A model generated the notes under the pieces. That model saw only the letters and a program-made list of their open reading frames with translations. It did not search any database and was not told the origin of the DNA. Shown in pieces: positions 17,152 to 26,706 of a stretch of DNA of 64,000 nucleotides. This stretch comes from Gammaproteobacteria bacterium HGW-Gammaproteobacteria-4. Lineage in GTDB: Bacteria; Pseudomonadota; Gammaproteobacteria; Xanthomonadales; Xanthomonadaceae. The translations under genes and the position numbers were made by a program. The DNA is taken from the NCBI GenBank assembly GCA_002839995.1, contig PGZC01000008.1:22671-86670 (forward strand). Direction: 5' to 3'. Positions within the stretch are counted from its first letter, which is position 1; the number at the start of each line of letters is the position of its first letter.

Positions 17152-20100
17152 ATGTCCGCTCCCGCTGTTTCGATCGATACCCGTTACACCCTGGAAGACA
17201 AGTACACGCGCAGCGAGGGCCGCATCTATCTCTCCGGGGTGCAGGCGCTGGTGCGCCTGCCGTTGATGCAACAGATGCGCGATCGTGCTGCGGAGCTGAA
17301 CACTGCCGGTTTCATTTCCGGTTATCGCGGCAGCCCGCTCGGCGGATTCGATCTGGAGCTGTGGCGCGCCAAGAAGCACCTTGCCGCGTCCAGCATCGAG
17401 TTCGTGCCTGGCCTCAACGAAGACCTCGGCGCGACCATGGTCTGGGGCACGCAGCAGACCAACCTGTTTCCCGGTGCGAAGTACGACGGCGTGTTCGCGA
17501 TGTGGTACGGCAAGGGCCCGGGCGTGGATCGCAGCGGCGACGTGTTCAAGCACGGCAATGCCGCCGGTACGTCGAAGTTCGGCGGTGTGCTGGCGCTTGC
17601 CGCCGACGATCACGCTTGCCGCAGTTCGACCCTGCCGCATGGCTCGGAACTGGAGTTCGTCTCGGCGATGATGCCGGTGCTCAACCCGGCCGGGGTGCAG
17701 GACATCCTCGACATGGGCCTGCTCGGCTGGGCGATGAGCCGCTATACCGGCCGCTGGGTCGGCTTCAAGACCATCGCGGAGACGGTGGAGTCTTCGGCCT
17801 CGGTCAACGTCAACCCGCATCAGCTCGACATCGTGTTGCCGCAGGACTTTGCGCTGCCGCCGACCGGCCTCAACATCCGCTGGCCGGATCCGCCGCTGGA
17901 CCAGGAAATGCGCCTGCATCAGTACGCGGTCAAGGCGGCAATCGCCTTTGCCCGCGCCAATCATATCGACAAGGTAGTGTTCGATTCGCCCAATGCGCGC
18001 CTGGGCATCGTCACCAGCGGCAAGAGCTATCTCGACGTGTTGCAGGCGCTCGAATACCTGGGGCTCGATCGCAAGGCGTGCGAGGAGATCGGCATCCGCG
18101 TGTACAAGGTCGGCATGAGCTGGCCGCTGGAGCCCGAAGGCATCCGCCAGTTCGCGCATGGCCTCGAGGACGTGATCGTGGTGGAGGAGAAGCGCGCCTT
18201 CATCGAATCGCAGATCAAGGAGCAGATGTACAACTGGGACAGCGCCACCCGCCCCAGTGTGGTCGGCAAGTACGACGAAGCCGGCGAGTGGATCCTGCCG
18301 TCCACCAACGAGCTGACCCCGGCCACGATTGCGCGGGTGATCGCCAAGCGGTTGGCGCGTTTCCACGAGTCGGAAACGATCCGCCAGCAACTGGCATTCA
18401 TGGACGCCAAGGAAAAGGAACTGGCGCTGCCGCGTGCCAACTTCCCGCGGGTGCCGCATTACTGCTCGGGCTGCCCGCACAACTCCTCCACCAAGGTGCC
18501 CGAAGGCTCGCGCGCGCTTGGCGGCATCGGCTGCCATTACATGGTCACCTGGATGGACCGCAACACCGACACCTTCACCCACATGGGCGGCGAGGGCGTG
18601 AGCTGGTGCGGGCAGGCGCCATTCACCGACACCGCGCACGTGTTCCAGAACCTGGGCGATGGCACCTACTTCCATTCCGGCTCGCTGGCGATCCGCCAGG
18701 CGATCGCGGCCAAGGTCAACATCACCTACAAGATTCTTTACAACGATGCGGTGGCGATGACCGGCGGCCAGCCGGTGGACGGCATTCTCAGCGTGCCGGC
18801 GATTGCCCACCAGATGCGCGCCGAAGGCGTTCAGACCATCGTGGTGATGAGCGACGACATCGAAAAATGGTGGGACCGCAGCCAGTTTCCCGACGGCGTG
18901 CGTTTCGAGCACCGCGATGCGCTCGATGCCGTGCAAAAACAATTGCGCGAGGTGAAGGGCACCAGCATCCTGATCTATGACCAGACCTGCGCCACCGAAA
19001 AGCGACGCCGGCGCAAGCGCGGGCTGATGGTCGATCCGGCCAAGCGCGTGTTCATCAATTCGCTGGTGTGCGAGGGTTGCGGCGATTGCGGCAAGGAAAG
19101 CTTTTGCGTGTCGGTGCTGCCCAAGGAAACCGAATTCGGCCGCAAGCGCGAAATCGACCAGTCCAATTGCAACAAGGATTACAGTTGCGTCAAGGGGTTC
19201 TGTCCGAGCTTCGTCACCGTGCACGACGCGCCGCTGCGCAAGCGCGAGCGGATTGACCCGCTGAGCATGGTGCAGGATCTGCCGGCGCCGCGTATCCGCA
19301 GCACGCTCGATCAACCCTGGAACATCCTGATCACCGGCGTCGGCGGCACCGGCGTGGTCACCATCGGCGCACTGCTCGGCATGGCCGGGCATCTGGAAGG
19401 CAAGGGCGCCAGCGTGCTCGATCAGACCGGTCTGGCGCAGAAGGGCGGCGCGGTGACTACCCATGTGCGCATCGCTCAGCGCCCGGCCGATATCCACGCG
19501 GTACGCATCGCCGCGGGCGAGGCCGACCTGGTGCTGGGTTGCGACATGGTGGTGGTCAACGATTACTGGGCACTGTCGAAAATCCGTGCCGGGCGTTCCA
19601 GCGTGGTGCTCAACAGCTATCAGGCGATGCCGGGCGGCTTCACCATGAAGCCCGACCTGCAGTTTCCAAAGGCGCAGATTGTCGAAGCGGTGAGCCTGGC
19701 ACTGGGCGGCAAAGCGCCGCTGCAGATCGACGCCACGACCATCGCGACGGCCTTGCTGGGCGACGCCATCGCCAGCAACCTGTTCATGCTCGGCTTCGCC
19801 TGGCAGCAGGGCCTGGTGCCGCTGAGCCTGGATTCGATCCTGCGCGCGATCGAACTCAACGGCGCGGCGGTGGCGATGAATGTGCAGGCATTCGCCTGGG
19901 GTCGCATTGCGGCGGTCGATCCGCAGCGGGTGCGCGAGGCGGCGGCGCTGGATACGCAGCGCAACGGCGTGATTGCGCCGGCGCTGGACGACGAGCGGAT
20001 TTCGCAGACGCCGCAACAGGCGTTCGAGCGCCGCGTGCGCTTTCTCGGCGAATACCAGAGCGCCGGCTATGGCAGCCGCTACCGAGCGTTGGTGGACAAG

Positions 20101-20658
20101 GTCGCCACGATCGAAGCCGAAAAAGTGCCGGGCTCGACGGCGCTGCGCGAAGCCGTTGCGCGCTATGCCTTCAAGCTGATGGCGTACAAGGACGAGTACG
20201 AGGTGGCGCGGCTGTACACGTCGGGCGAGTTCGAGCGGCGGATCAAGGCCACGTTCGCCGACGGCGGCAGCCTGCGTTTCCATCTGGCGCCGCCGCTGTT
20301 GGCGCGCAAGGATGGCAACGGGCATTTGATCAAGCGTGAATATGGAGCGTGGATGCTCAGTGCATTCCGGGTGCTCAAGCATCTGCGCTTCCTGCGTGGC
20401 ACGCCGCTGGACATCTTCGGTTATACCGCCGAGCGTCGCAGCGAGCGTCGCCTGATCGCCGAGTATTTCGCTCGCATCGACGAGCTGCTAGCCACGCTCG
20501 ATGCCGGCAACATTGCACTGGCGGTGGAAATTGCCTCGCTGCCCGAGCAGATTCGCGGCTTCGGTCATGTCAAGGAAGCGCATCTGGCCGCGGCGCAGGA
20601 ACGAGCCGCCGAGTTGATGGCGCGTTGGCGCGAACCGTCACAGCGCGCAGCGGTCTGA
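17152..20658 (+). CDS. Indolepyruvate ferredoxin oxidoreductase, fused subunits
   Basis: A 1168-residue thiamine-diphosphate enzyme that oxidatively decarboxylates aryl-pyruvates or related 2-oxoacids to acyl-CoA with ferredoxin. The N-terminal 650 residues match the IorA-type pyrimidine- and diphosphate-binding halves (YRGSPLGGFDLELW near 55; CSGCPHNSSTKVPEGSRALG near 439; the GDGTYFHSGSLAIRQA block near 501). A cysteine-rich part follows, with CEGCGDCGKESFC near 640 and CNKDYSCVKGFC near 675, likely iron-sulfur ligands. ITGVGGTGVVTIGALLGMAG near 724 starts the gamma (IorB-like) domain. This fused form is common in Proteobacteria. Its true substrate cannot be told from sequence. Confidence 0.9.
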   Translation: MSAPAVSIDTRYTLEDKYTRSEGRIYLSGVQALVRLPLMQQMRDRAAELNTAGFISGYRGSPLGGFDLELWRAKKHLAASSIEFVPGLNEDLGATMVWGTQQTNLFPGAKYDGVFAMWYGKGPGVDRSGDVFKHGNAAGTSKFGGVLALAADDHACRSSTLPHGSELEFVSAMMPVLNPAGVQDILDMGLLGWAMSRYTGRWVGFKTIAETVESSASVNVNPHQLDIVLPQDFALPPTGLNIRWPDPPLDQEMRLHQYAVKAAIAFARANHIDKVVFDSPNARLGIVTSGKSYLDVLQALEYLGLDRKACEEIGIRVYKVGMSWPLEPEGIRQFAHGLEDVIVVEEKRAFIESQIKEQMYNWDSATRPSVVGKYDEAGEWILPSTNELTPATIARVIAKRLARFHESETIRQQLAFMDAKEKELALPRANFPRVPHYCSGCPHNSSTKVPEGSRALGGIGCHYMVTWMDRNTDTFTHMGGEGVSWCGQAPFTDTAHVFQNLGDGTYFHSGSLAIRQAIAAKVNITYKILYNDAVAMTGGQPVDGILSVPAIAHQMRAEGVQTIVVMSDDIEKWWDRSQFPDGVRFEHRDALDAVQKQLREVKGTSILIYDQTCATEKRRRRKRGLMVDPAKRVFINSLVCEGCGDCGKESFCVSVLPKETEFGRKREIDQSNCNKDYSCVKGFCPSFVTVHDAPLRKRERIDPLSMVQDLPAPRIRSTLDQPWNILITGVGGTGVVTIGALLGMAGHLEGKGASVLDQTGLAQKGGAVTTHVRIAQRPADIHAVRIAAGEADLVLGCDMVVVNDYWALSKIRAGRSSVVLNSYQAMPGGFTMKPDLQFPKAQIVEAVSLALGGKAPLQIDATTIATALLGDAIASNLFMLGFAWQQGLVPLSLDSILRAIELNGAAVAMNVQAFAWGRIAAVDPQRVREAAALDTQRNGVIAPALDDERISQTPQQAFERRVRFLGEYQSAGYGSRYRALVDKVATIEAEKVPGSTALREAVARYAFKLMAYKDEYEVARLYTSGEFERRIKATFADGGSLRFHLAPPLLARKDGNGHLIKREYGAWMLSAFRVLKHLRFLRGTPLDIFGYTAERRSERRLIAEYFARIDELLATLDAGNIALAVEIASLPEQIRGFGHVKEAHLAAAQERAAELMARWREPSQRAAV

Positions 20659-20673
20659 GCGTCGCACCCATCT

Positions 20674-20692
20674 GGCCCGGTGTTGCCGGGCC
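20674..20692. terminator. Possible hairpin between convergent genes
   Basis: GGCCCGG and CCGGGCC form a seven-pair GC stem around TGTTG, 16 bases after the oxidoreductase stop and before the end of the convergent small secreted protein gene. There is no T-run on either side, so it may be an intrinsic stop of poor strength or simply GC-rich palindromic DNA. Confidence 0.35.
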
Positions 20693-20724
20693 GGTTGGCG
20701 TTCCGGGTACAGTCGAACGCGGCG

Positions 20725-21219
20725 TTATTTGATGCGCTTGACGCGTGCTTTGGCGTTGTACCCTTCCACCGACAGGAACCAGCCGCTGATGGCGCCACGG
20801 CTGAGGGTCACCACCGGATCGTGCAACTTGACGCCAGCGAGGGTCGATGTGGAGTCGTTGATTTGCCAGACCTGCCCGTTTTCCAGGGTGAAGCGCTGTT
20901 TGTTGGACCAGCCACGGAACTCGCCGGGAATGCGCGAGGTGATATCGCCTTCGGGGCCTTGATCGGATGAACTCAACGGGAAACCGCGGCGGTCCTCGAT
21001 CGGTTGAGCGGGAGCCGCAGCGCTGGCGGCAACCTGCGGCAGATCCGCGCGCAACCAGGCATTGAGGGCAGCCAGTTCTTCGGCGGAGAGCTTTTCCAGT
21101 CCGGCAGCGCGAAATTCGTTATAAGTCATCCGTTCTTCCAGCGAAGAGAACTGCTGGGCAGTGGCGATTGCGGGGGCGAGCAGCAAAACGCCCGAGAGGG
21201 CGAAAACAATATGGCGCAT
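20725..21219 (-). CDS. Small secreted protein of unknown function
   Basis: I do not recognise a named domain. The 164-residue product begins with a clear signal peptide, MRHIVFALSGVLLLAPAIAT, probably cut at AQQ. A conserved-looking helical stretch LEERMTYNEFRAAGLEKLS follows (residues 28-46), then a low-complexity alanine and proline segment, then a beta-rich C-terminal half with FTLENGQVWQ (near 110) and a basic end. This layout of an N-terminal helical motif and a C-terminal domain with a QVWQ signature is familiar from unnamed Xanthomonadales proteins. It stands alone, facing away from relA. Confidence 0.75.
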   Translation of the reverse strand: MRHIVFALSGVLLLAPAIATAQQFSSLEERMTYNEFRAAGLEKLSAEELAALNAWLRADLPQVAASAAAPAQPIEDRRGFPLSSSDQGPEGDITSRIPGEFRGWSNKQRFTLENGQVWQINDSTSTLAGVKLHDPVVTLSRGAISGWFLSVEGYNAKARVKRIK

Positions 21220-21382
21220 GGCGGGCTATCCGTCCGATTCGATACAGTGAAACACTACACTAGTGTAAACCGTGGCGGCACGTGGTGGCGCTGAACGGAT
21301 GCAGCGCCGGCCTTCGTGGTGCCGACAGGCTCCTGGACCGGCCGATGCGCGACCATGACGTACCAACAGGCGATCAACTTCG

Positions 21383-23524
21383 GTGAAGCACAAGCACGAC
21401 GATAGCCAGAGCCTCGCCGATTGGCTGCGCGCGCGCGGTCCGGCGGTCGGGCTGGGCGATGCGCAGGTCCAGGCGTTGCTGGCGCCGGACGACTCGCCAC
21501 TTGCGGCAGGCGACCGCGCCTTGATTCAGACGTTGGAGCTGCTGGTGGGGCTGCGCGTGGATGCCGATGTGCTGATCGCCGCGATCGTCCATGAGCGCCC
21601 ATCCCTGTTCGCGAGCGCGGGCACGGCGCTGGCGAAGTTGTTCCCGGGGGTGCCGGCTCTGCTCGAGGGTCAGCGTGCCGCCGAGCAGGTGTGGCACCTG
21701 TATGCCGGGCGGCCGGCCGGCGGCGACGCCGAGGGGCTGCGCCGCTTGCTGCTGGCCCTGATCAAGGATGTGCGCGGCATTCTGATCGTGCTCGCGCGGC
21801 ACCTGTTGCGCCTGCGCGCGGCCGCGGCTCTGCCGGCTGCCGAAAGGCTGGCGCTGGCACGACTGAGTGCCGACATCCTGGCGCCGCTGGCCAATCGGCT
21901 CGGCATCTGGCAGGTGAAGTGGGAGATGGAGGATCTCGCGTTTCGCTATTTGCAGCCCGACACCTATCGCCGCATCGCGCGTCTGCTCGATGAAAAGCGC
22001 GGCGATCGCGAACAATTCATCGAGCAAGCCAAGGCGCGCATCGTTGCCGCCCTGCGCGAGGCGGGCATCGATGGCGACGTGGCCGGCCGACCCAAGCACA
22101 TCTACAGCATCTGGAAAAAGATGCAGCGCAAGGATGTGCCGTTCAGCGAGTTGTACGACATTCGCGCAGTGCGGGTGCTGGTCAACGATGTCGCCAGTTG
22201 TTACGCGACGCTGGGTCTGGTGCATGCGTTGTGGTCGCCGATCGCCAGCGAATTCGACGACTACATCGCCAACCCCAAGGGCAACAATTACCGCTCATTG
22301 CACACCGCCGTGATCGGCCCGGGTGGGCGCACCCTGGAAGTGCAGATCCGTACGCACGAGATGCACGCGCACGCCGAGCTGGGTGTCGCGGCGCACTGGC
22401 GCTACAAGGAAGGCGGCGGTGCCGATGCCGGTTTCGAGCGCAAGATCGCCTGGATGCGGCAGCTGCTGGAGGGTCGCGACGGCGACGACGACAGCGCCCT
22501 CATGGCGGGCCTGAGCAGCGATCTGATCGAGGATCGGGTTTACGTGCTCACGCCGCGCGGCGAGGTGATCGACTTGCCGCGTGGCGGCACCGTGCTCGAC
22601 TTCGCCTATCACGTGCATACCGAGGTCGGGCATCGCTGTCGCGGCGCCAAGGTCAATGGTCGAATCGTGCCGCTCAATCACGCGCCGGCGACCGGCGATC
22701 AGATCGAGATACTCACCGGCAAGACCTCCGAACCGCGGCGCGACTGGTTGTCGCAAGGTTCCGGCCTGCTGGTCAGCGCGCGCGCGCGCGACAAGGTGCG
22801 CGCCTGGTTTCACCGTCTTGATCACGCGCGAAATGTACAGGCCGGTCACGATCTGCTTGATCGAGAGCTCAAGCGGATGGCGCTGCACAAGCACGATCTG
22901 ACCCCGGTATTGCCGCGTTTCCGGGTGCAGAACGTGGAAGATCTGTACCTCGCGGTATCGTTGGGCGACATCGGCCCGAGCCAGGTAGCGCGCGTGCTGC
23001 ATGAAAGTCTGCGCGGCGAAGAAGCCCGCGCCGAAACGCGCTCCGAATCCAGGGTCAAGCCGCCACGTCCGGATCAGCATTTTGTCGTCGAAGGTGTGGG
23101 TAATCTTCTCACCCAACTCGCGCGCTGTTGCCAACCGGTTGCCGGCGATGCCGTGGTCGGCTACCTCACCCGCACTCGCGGCGTGAGTGTACATCGACGG
23201 AATTGCGGGGCATTTGCGCGGCTCGCGGCACAACACCCCGAACGGGTATTGCCGGTTGAATGGGGGCGCCAGGGGCGGTCCAGCTACAGTGTGGATGTGC
23301 GCGTGCGGGCAGTCGATCGAAAGGGGTTGCTCAAGGACCTGACCAACGTCATCGCCCAGTCCGGCGCACACGTTCTGGCCGTGAACAGCCATCTGGATGA
23401 AGCGCGGGCGGCTGCCGAACTGCGCTTCACGCTCAAGGTGAACGACTTCGAGCAGTTGGGCCATTTGCTGGCCCGATTGGCGTCAGTTCCCGGTGTTGGC
23501 GAAGCGGTGCGGCTTTCCGAATGA
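21383..23524 (+). CDS. relA: GTP pyrophosphokinase RelA
   Basis: RelA makes (p)ppGpp from ATP and GTP or GDP at starved ribosomes. In the 713-residue product the hydrolase domain lacks an intact HD pair (LIAAIVHE), as expected for RelA rather than SpoT. The synthetase has GRPKHIYSIWKKMQRK near 234, ELYDIRAVRVLV near 256, EFDDYIANPKGNNYRSLHT near 289 and EVQIRTHEMH near 318. A TGS domain starts at RVYVLTPRGEVIDLPRGG (near 387), followed by helical and zinc-finger-type regions with CCQPVAGD (near 579), and an ACT domain ends the protein. The start is GTG at 21383; no nearer ATG is in frame. Confidence 0.94.
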   Translation: MKHKHDDSQSLADWLRARGPAVGLGDAQVQALLAPDDSPLAAGDRALIQTLELLVGLRVDADVLIAAIVHERPSLFASAGTALAKLFPGVPALLEGQRAAEQVWHLYAGRPAGGDAEGLRRLLLALIKDVRGILIVLARHLLRLRAAAALPAAERLALARLSADILAPLANRLGIWQVKWEMEDLAFRYLQPDTYRRIARLLDEKRGDREQFIEQAKARIVAALREAGIDGDVAGRPKHIYSIWKKMQRKDVPFSELYDIRAVRVLVNDVASCYATLGLVHALWSPIASEFDDYIANPKGNNYRSLHTAVIGPGGRTLEVQIRTHEMHAHAELGVAAHWRYKEGGGADAGFERKIAWMRQLLEGRDGDDDSALMAGLSSDLIEDRVYVLTPRGEVIDLPRGGTVLDFAYHVHTEVGHRCRGAKVNGRIVPLNHAPATGDQIEILTGKTSEPRRDWLSQGSGLLVSARARDKVRAWFHRLDHARNVQAGHDLLDRELKRMALHKHDLTPVLPRFRVQNVEDLYLAVSLGDIGPSQVARVLHESLRGEEARAETRSESRVKPPRPDQHFVVEGVGNLLTQLARCCQPVAGDAVVGYLTRTRGVSVHRRNCGAFARLAAQHPERVLPVEWGRQGRSSYSVDVRVRAVDRKGLLKDLTNVIAQSGAHVLAVNSHLDEARAAAELRFTLKVNDFEQLGHLLARLASVPGVGEAVRLSE

Positions 23525-24891
23525 TGCTGCTGGCGCGCCCGCAATGGCCGTTGCTCGGCGTCGTATTGCTGCTCGCGGCGTTGTGGTGGCTGCGCGCGCC
23601 GCTTGCCGATCACTTGTTGCCGCGATCTGCGACCGAGCGCTTGCTGGTACAGGCCGAGCAGGCGCTGCAACAGGGCCGGCTCAGCGCCGATGACGGATCC
23701 GGCGCGAGCGAACGTTTTGCTGCGGTGTTGGCGCGCGATCCGGATCGCGCCGCGGCACGTGCCGGTTTGGAGCGCGTGGCGCGAGCGGCACTGCTTCGCG
23801 CCGAACAACGCCTGGCCGACGATGAGCCAGTCGCTGCGCTGGCGCTGCTCGACATCGCGCGTGCTGCCGGCGCGCCAAGTACGGAGGTTGATGCACTGTT
23901 GTTGCGTGTCCGTGCGGGGCGGTCCAGCGAAACGGTGTTGCGGGCACTGCTCGATTCGGCGCGACAGGCGCAGGCGCTAGGCAATCTGGATGGCGGTTCG
24001 GATTCGGCACTGGCGCGATTCAACGAGGTGCTGGAACGTGACCCGGGGAACGTGCTGGCGCTGGATGGGCGCGACGGCGTGCTCGCCAGCATGTTGGCCC
24101 AGGCACACAAACGGCTCGATGTCGGCGACGATGCCGGCGCTCTGGCGATGATCGAGCGGGTTGATGCGATTGCGCCGCGACACCTCGGGTTGCCCGCGGC
24201 GCGCGCGGCATTGGCGAGCCATCTTGGCGGAGCGCCGGCGCAGGCCACGTTGCGCCGCGCCGCAATCACCGCTGCCATTCAACAAGGTCAGCTGGATGCC
24301 GCGTTGACGTTGTTAGCTGCCGTGCCCGATATGCAGGCGGATGATGCGGTGTTGAGGCGTGAGTTGGCCTCGGCGTGGGCGCGACGGGCGATTGTCGAGG
24401 CCGCGCGCGACCACGGCCGTGCGCGTCGGGCAGCACGCGACCACCTCGCCGTGCTGAGCGCCGCGGCAGGCGACGCTGCCGGTTTCATGGCATTGGTGGA
24501 GGCGCGCGGCGATGCATGGCGGATGCGCCGCGACGGCACGTCGGGTGAGGCTGGCTGGTCGGCGCTGTTTTCGGCAATGAAGGCCGATGCCGCGTCCGCT
24601 GCGCTCGATCGCCAGCGCGCCGATATGCGGCAGTGTTTTGAACAGGCATTGGCAAGTATCTGGTTGACGCGTGCGGCGACATGTCTGGAAGCGATGTCCG
24701 CGCTGGTTTCCCGCGCTGACGCGGCAGAGCCGGATCGGGCGCGTTTGGCGAGGGTGTATCTGGGCGTTGCGGAGGAACGTCTGGGTCGTGGTGATATCGA
24801 GGAGGCGCGACGTGCTGTGCATGCGGCGCAGTTGTGGAATCCGGGGGATGCGGGCCTGTCCGGGCTGTTTGCGCGCTTGGGCCAATTATGA
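23521..24891 (+). CDS. Membrane-anchored TPR-type protein
   Basis: The 456-residue product has one N-terminal hydrophobic segment (about residues 10-24, PLLGVVLLLAALWWL), so it is probably anchored in the inner membrane with most of the chain in the periplasm. Alpha-helical, alanine-rich repeats of the form LLxxAxQAxxxG...A...F.xVLxxDPxNxxAL recur at least three times (near residues 50, 150 and 210), as in TPR proteins. Two cysteines lie near 378 and 391. Function and partners are not visible. It overlaps the relA stop by four bases, so it is likely co-expressed with relA. Confidence 0.75.
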   Translation: MMLLARPQWPLLGVVLLLAALWWLRAPLADHLLPRSATERLLVQAEQALQQGRLSADDGSGASERFAAVLARDPDRAAARAGLERVARAALLRAEQRLADDEPVAALALLDIARAAGAPSTEVDALLLRVRAGRSSETVLRALLDSARQAQALGNLDGGSDSALARFNEVLERDPGNVLALDGRDGVLASMLAQAHKRLDVGDDAGALAMIERVDAIAPRHLGLPAARAALASHLGGAPAQATLRRAAITAAIQQGQLDAALTLLAAVPDMQADDAVLRRELASAWARRAIVEAARDHGRARRAARDHLAVLSAAAGDAAGFMALVEARGDAWRMRRDGTSGEAGWSALFSAMKADAASAALDRQRADMRQCFEQALASIWLTRAATCLEAMSALVSRADAAEPDRARLARVYLGVAEERLGRGDIEEARRAVHAAQLWNPGDAGLSGLFARLGQL

Positions 24892-24895
24892 CGCC

Positions 24896-25068
24896 GGGAC
24901 TCGGGACTGGGGACCCGGAAAAGCCAGAGCAACAATGCAGAGGCAAGAGCGGATGTCCGCAAAAGACGCGAAGGACGCAAAGAATGCAAATCAGGATATG
25001 GGCTTTGCTTTGCGAACTTTGCGTGTTTTGCGGACCATTTGCTTTTCCCGAGTCCCGAGTCCCGTATC
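24896..25068. repeat. Inverted-repeat element, copy 3, with CCGAGTC ends
   Basis: The outer ends are inverted: GGGACTCGGGACT on the left and CCCGAGTCCCGAGTCCC on the right. Inside, GTCCGCAAAAGACGCGAAGG (from 24955) pairs with TTTGCGAACTTTGCGTG and TTTTGCGGAC (ending 25035), about 25 of 30 positions. It fills the gap between the TPR gene and gspL and closely matches the copy between pilT and pilU. Confidence 0.8.
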
Positions 25069-25093
25069 CTGGCTTCACTGCTAGAATCGACCC

Positions 25094-26230
25094 ATGTCCC
25101 GAATCCTGATCCGCATTGCGCCCGATGGCGAGTTGCGTTGGTTGTCCACGTCAGCCCCGATCCGCGTCCAGCGTGGGGTTCCGCCGCTTGCGCCGGATGA
25201 CCGGTTGTGGGTGATTTTGCCGGCCGAGGACGTGCTGTTGATGTCGGCGCCACGGGTTGCGCGTTCGCCGGCGCAGATGCAGCAGGCGTTACCGTACGCG
25301 ATCGAGGACCAGCTTGCCGCCGCGATCGAAACCCAGCACGTGGCGTGGGTGCCGGCTGCCAATCCCGAACAGGTATCGGTCGCGGTGGTTGCCCGCGAGC
25401 GGCTCGATGCACTGCTCGCTTCGTTGCGCGCGCGCGCGCTGGAACCCGACGTGTTGGTTCCCGAACCGCTGCTGCTGCCGTGGCAGGTTGGTGTGGCGAC
25501 GGTGCTGGTCGAGCCTGGCCGGGCAGTGTTGCGCTATGGCGAGGCACGCGCCTTTGTCGGTCAGCCCGATGAACTGCTGATGTTCGCGGGCAGTGTCGAT
25601 GCAGGGCTGGATGGTGTTCTGGTCGGTGCGCAGCAATCGCCATTGCCATTGCGCGCCACCCGGCGTGTGGACGATGCGCTGCTGGCGTACGCCGATGCGT
25701 TGCGCGGCGAGGCACCGCTGAATCTGTTGCAAGGCGACTATGCGCCGCGCCGTCGTGCCGGGCACACTCAGCGTGCCTGGTTGTTGGCTGCCGGGCTGGC
25801 CGTTGTTGGCTTGTTGCTGAGTTTCGCTCACGGTCTGCTCGAACGCGCCCAACTGGCTTCGCTGGTGGATCGCCAGCGTGGCGAGATGGCGGATCTGTAC
25901 CGCGCCGCGGTGCCCGGTGCGACCCGCGTGGTTGATGCCGAGCAGCAATTGCGCAGCGCCCTTGCCGCCACTGGACGCGGGCGCGGCGATGCCAGCCTGT
26001 CGCTGCTGGCGCAGGCGGCGCCGGGGCTGTCCACCGATTCGCGGATTCAACTCGACGCGCTGGAACTGCGCGATGACAGCCTGGAGCTGGTGGTCAGCGC
26101 GCCGGACGTGGCGGCGCTCGATGCCCTGCAGCAGCGGCTCGCGGTCGGCGCGGCGGTCGAGCTGACGGCTGCGACGCCCGGCAGCAAGGGTGTCGAAGGG
26201 CGTCTGCGCCTGAGCGGAGGCGGCCGATGA
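25094..26230 (+). CDS. gspL: Type II secretion system protein GspL
   Basis: GspL is an inner-membrane platform protein that links the GspE ATPase to the pseudopilus machinery. The 378-residue product has an actin-like cytoplasmic domain (SAPRVARSPAQMQQALPYAIED near residue 52; LVPEPLLLPWQVG near 118), one transmembrane segment around 228-248 (WLLAAGLAVVGLLLSFAHG) and a small periplasmic ferredoxin-like domain at the C-terminus. It overlaps gspM by four bases. No gspC-gspK or gspD gene lies next to it, and a repeat element separates it from the upstream TPR gene. Confidence 0.85.
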   Translation: MSRILIRIAPDGELRWLSTSAPIRVQRGVPPLAPDDRLWVILPAEDVLLMSAPRVARSPAQMQQALPYAIEDQLAAAIETQHVAWVPAANPEQVSVAVVARERLDALLASLRARALEPDVLVPEPLLLPWQVGVATVLVEPGRAVLRYGEARAFVGQPDELLMFAGSVDAGLDGVLVGAQQSPLPLRATRRVDDALLAYADALRGEAPLNLLQGDYAPRRRAGHTQRAWLLAAGLAVVGLLLSFAHGLLERAQLASLVDRQRGEMADLYRAAVPGATRVVDAEQQLRSALAATGRGRGDASLSLLAQAAPGLSTDSRIQLDALELRDDSLELVVSAPDVAALDALQQRLAVGAAVELTAATPGSKGVEGRLRLSGGGR

Positions 26231-26706
26231 AGACGTGGTGGGCTGGGCTGGGTGCACGCGATCGCCGCATTTTGCAAATCGGTGCGGTACTGGCAACGCT
26301 GATGCTGCTATGGGCGCTGGCGTGGCAGCCGTTGTCGCGTGCGCGCGACAGCTTGCGGGCGCAGGCAATCGCCCAAGCCGAGGCATTGGCGTGGATGCGG
26401 CCCGCAGCACGGCAATTGGCCGCGGCCGGTGGTCTGGCGGGTGCGCCAAGCGCCGATGCGCGCTCGTTGCTGGCGCGGATCGATGCCGGTGCGCGCGAGG
26501 CCGGGCTGGGCGGCTCTCTGGTCAGTGTCGAACCGCAGGGCGCGAATCGGGTTCGCGCCACGTTGTCGGCCGCCGATTTCGATGTGCTGGCGCGTTGGTT
26601 GCAACAGGTTTCCGGCCAGGGTGTGGCGCTGGAGCAGTTGTCGGTGCAGCGCGCCAATGCCGGCCGCGTCGATGCGCGCGTGCTGCTGGCGGAGGCGGCG
26701 AAATGA
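26227..26706 (+). CDS. gspM: Type II secretion system protein GspM
   Basis: GspM pairs with GspL in the inner-membrane platform of the type II secretion system. The 159-residue product has the expected shape: a short cytoplasmic start (WWAGLGARDRRILQ), one transmembrane helix at about 17-33 (ATLMLLWALAW) and a periplasmic ferredoxin-like domain ending in the WLQQVSGQGVALEQLSVQRA pattern (near residue 120). It overlaps gspL and gspN by four bases each, which makes a single transcript almost certain. Confidence 0.85.
   Translation: MKTWWAGLGARDRRILQIGAVLATLMLLWALAWQPLSRARDSLRAQAIAQAEALAWMRPAARQLAAAGGLAGAPSADARSLLARIDAGAREAGLGGSLVSVEPQGANRVRATLSAADFDVLARWLQQVSGQGVALEQLSVQRANAGRVDARVLLAEAAK

Noticed and set aside
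17098..20382. A 1094-codon open frame antisense to the indolepyruvate oxidoreductase gene
   Set aside because: It is the mirror of a strong coding gene in GC-rich DNA; its product is histidine- and arginine-rich with no recognisable domain, and it has no ribosome site of its own.
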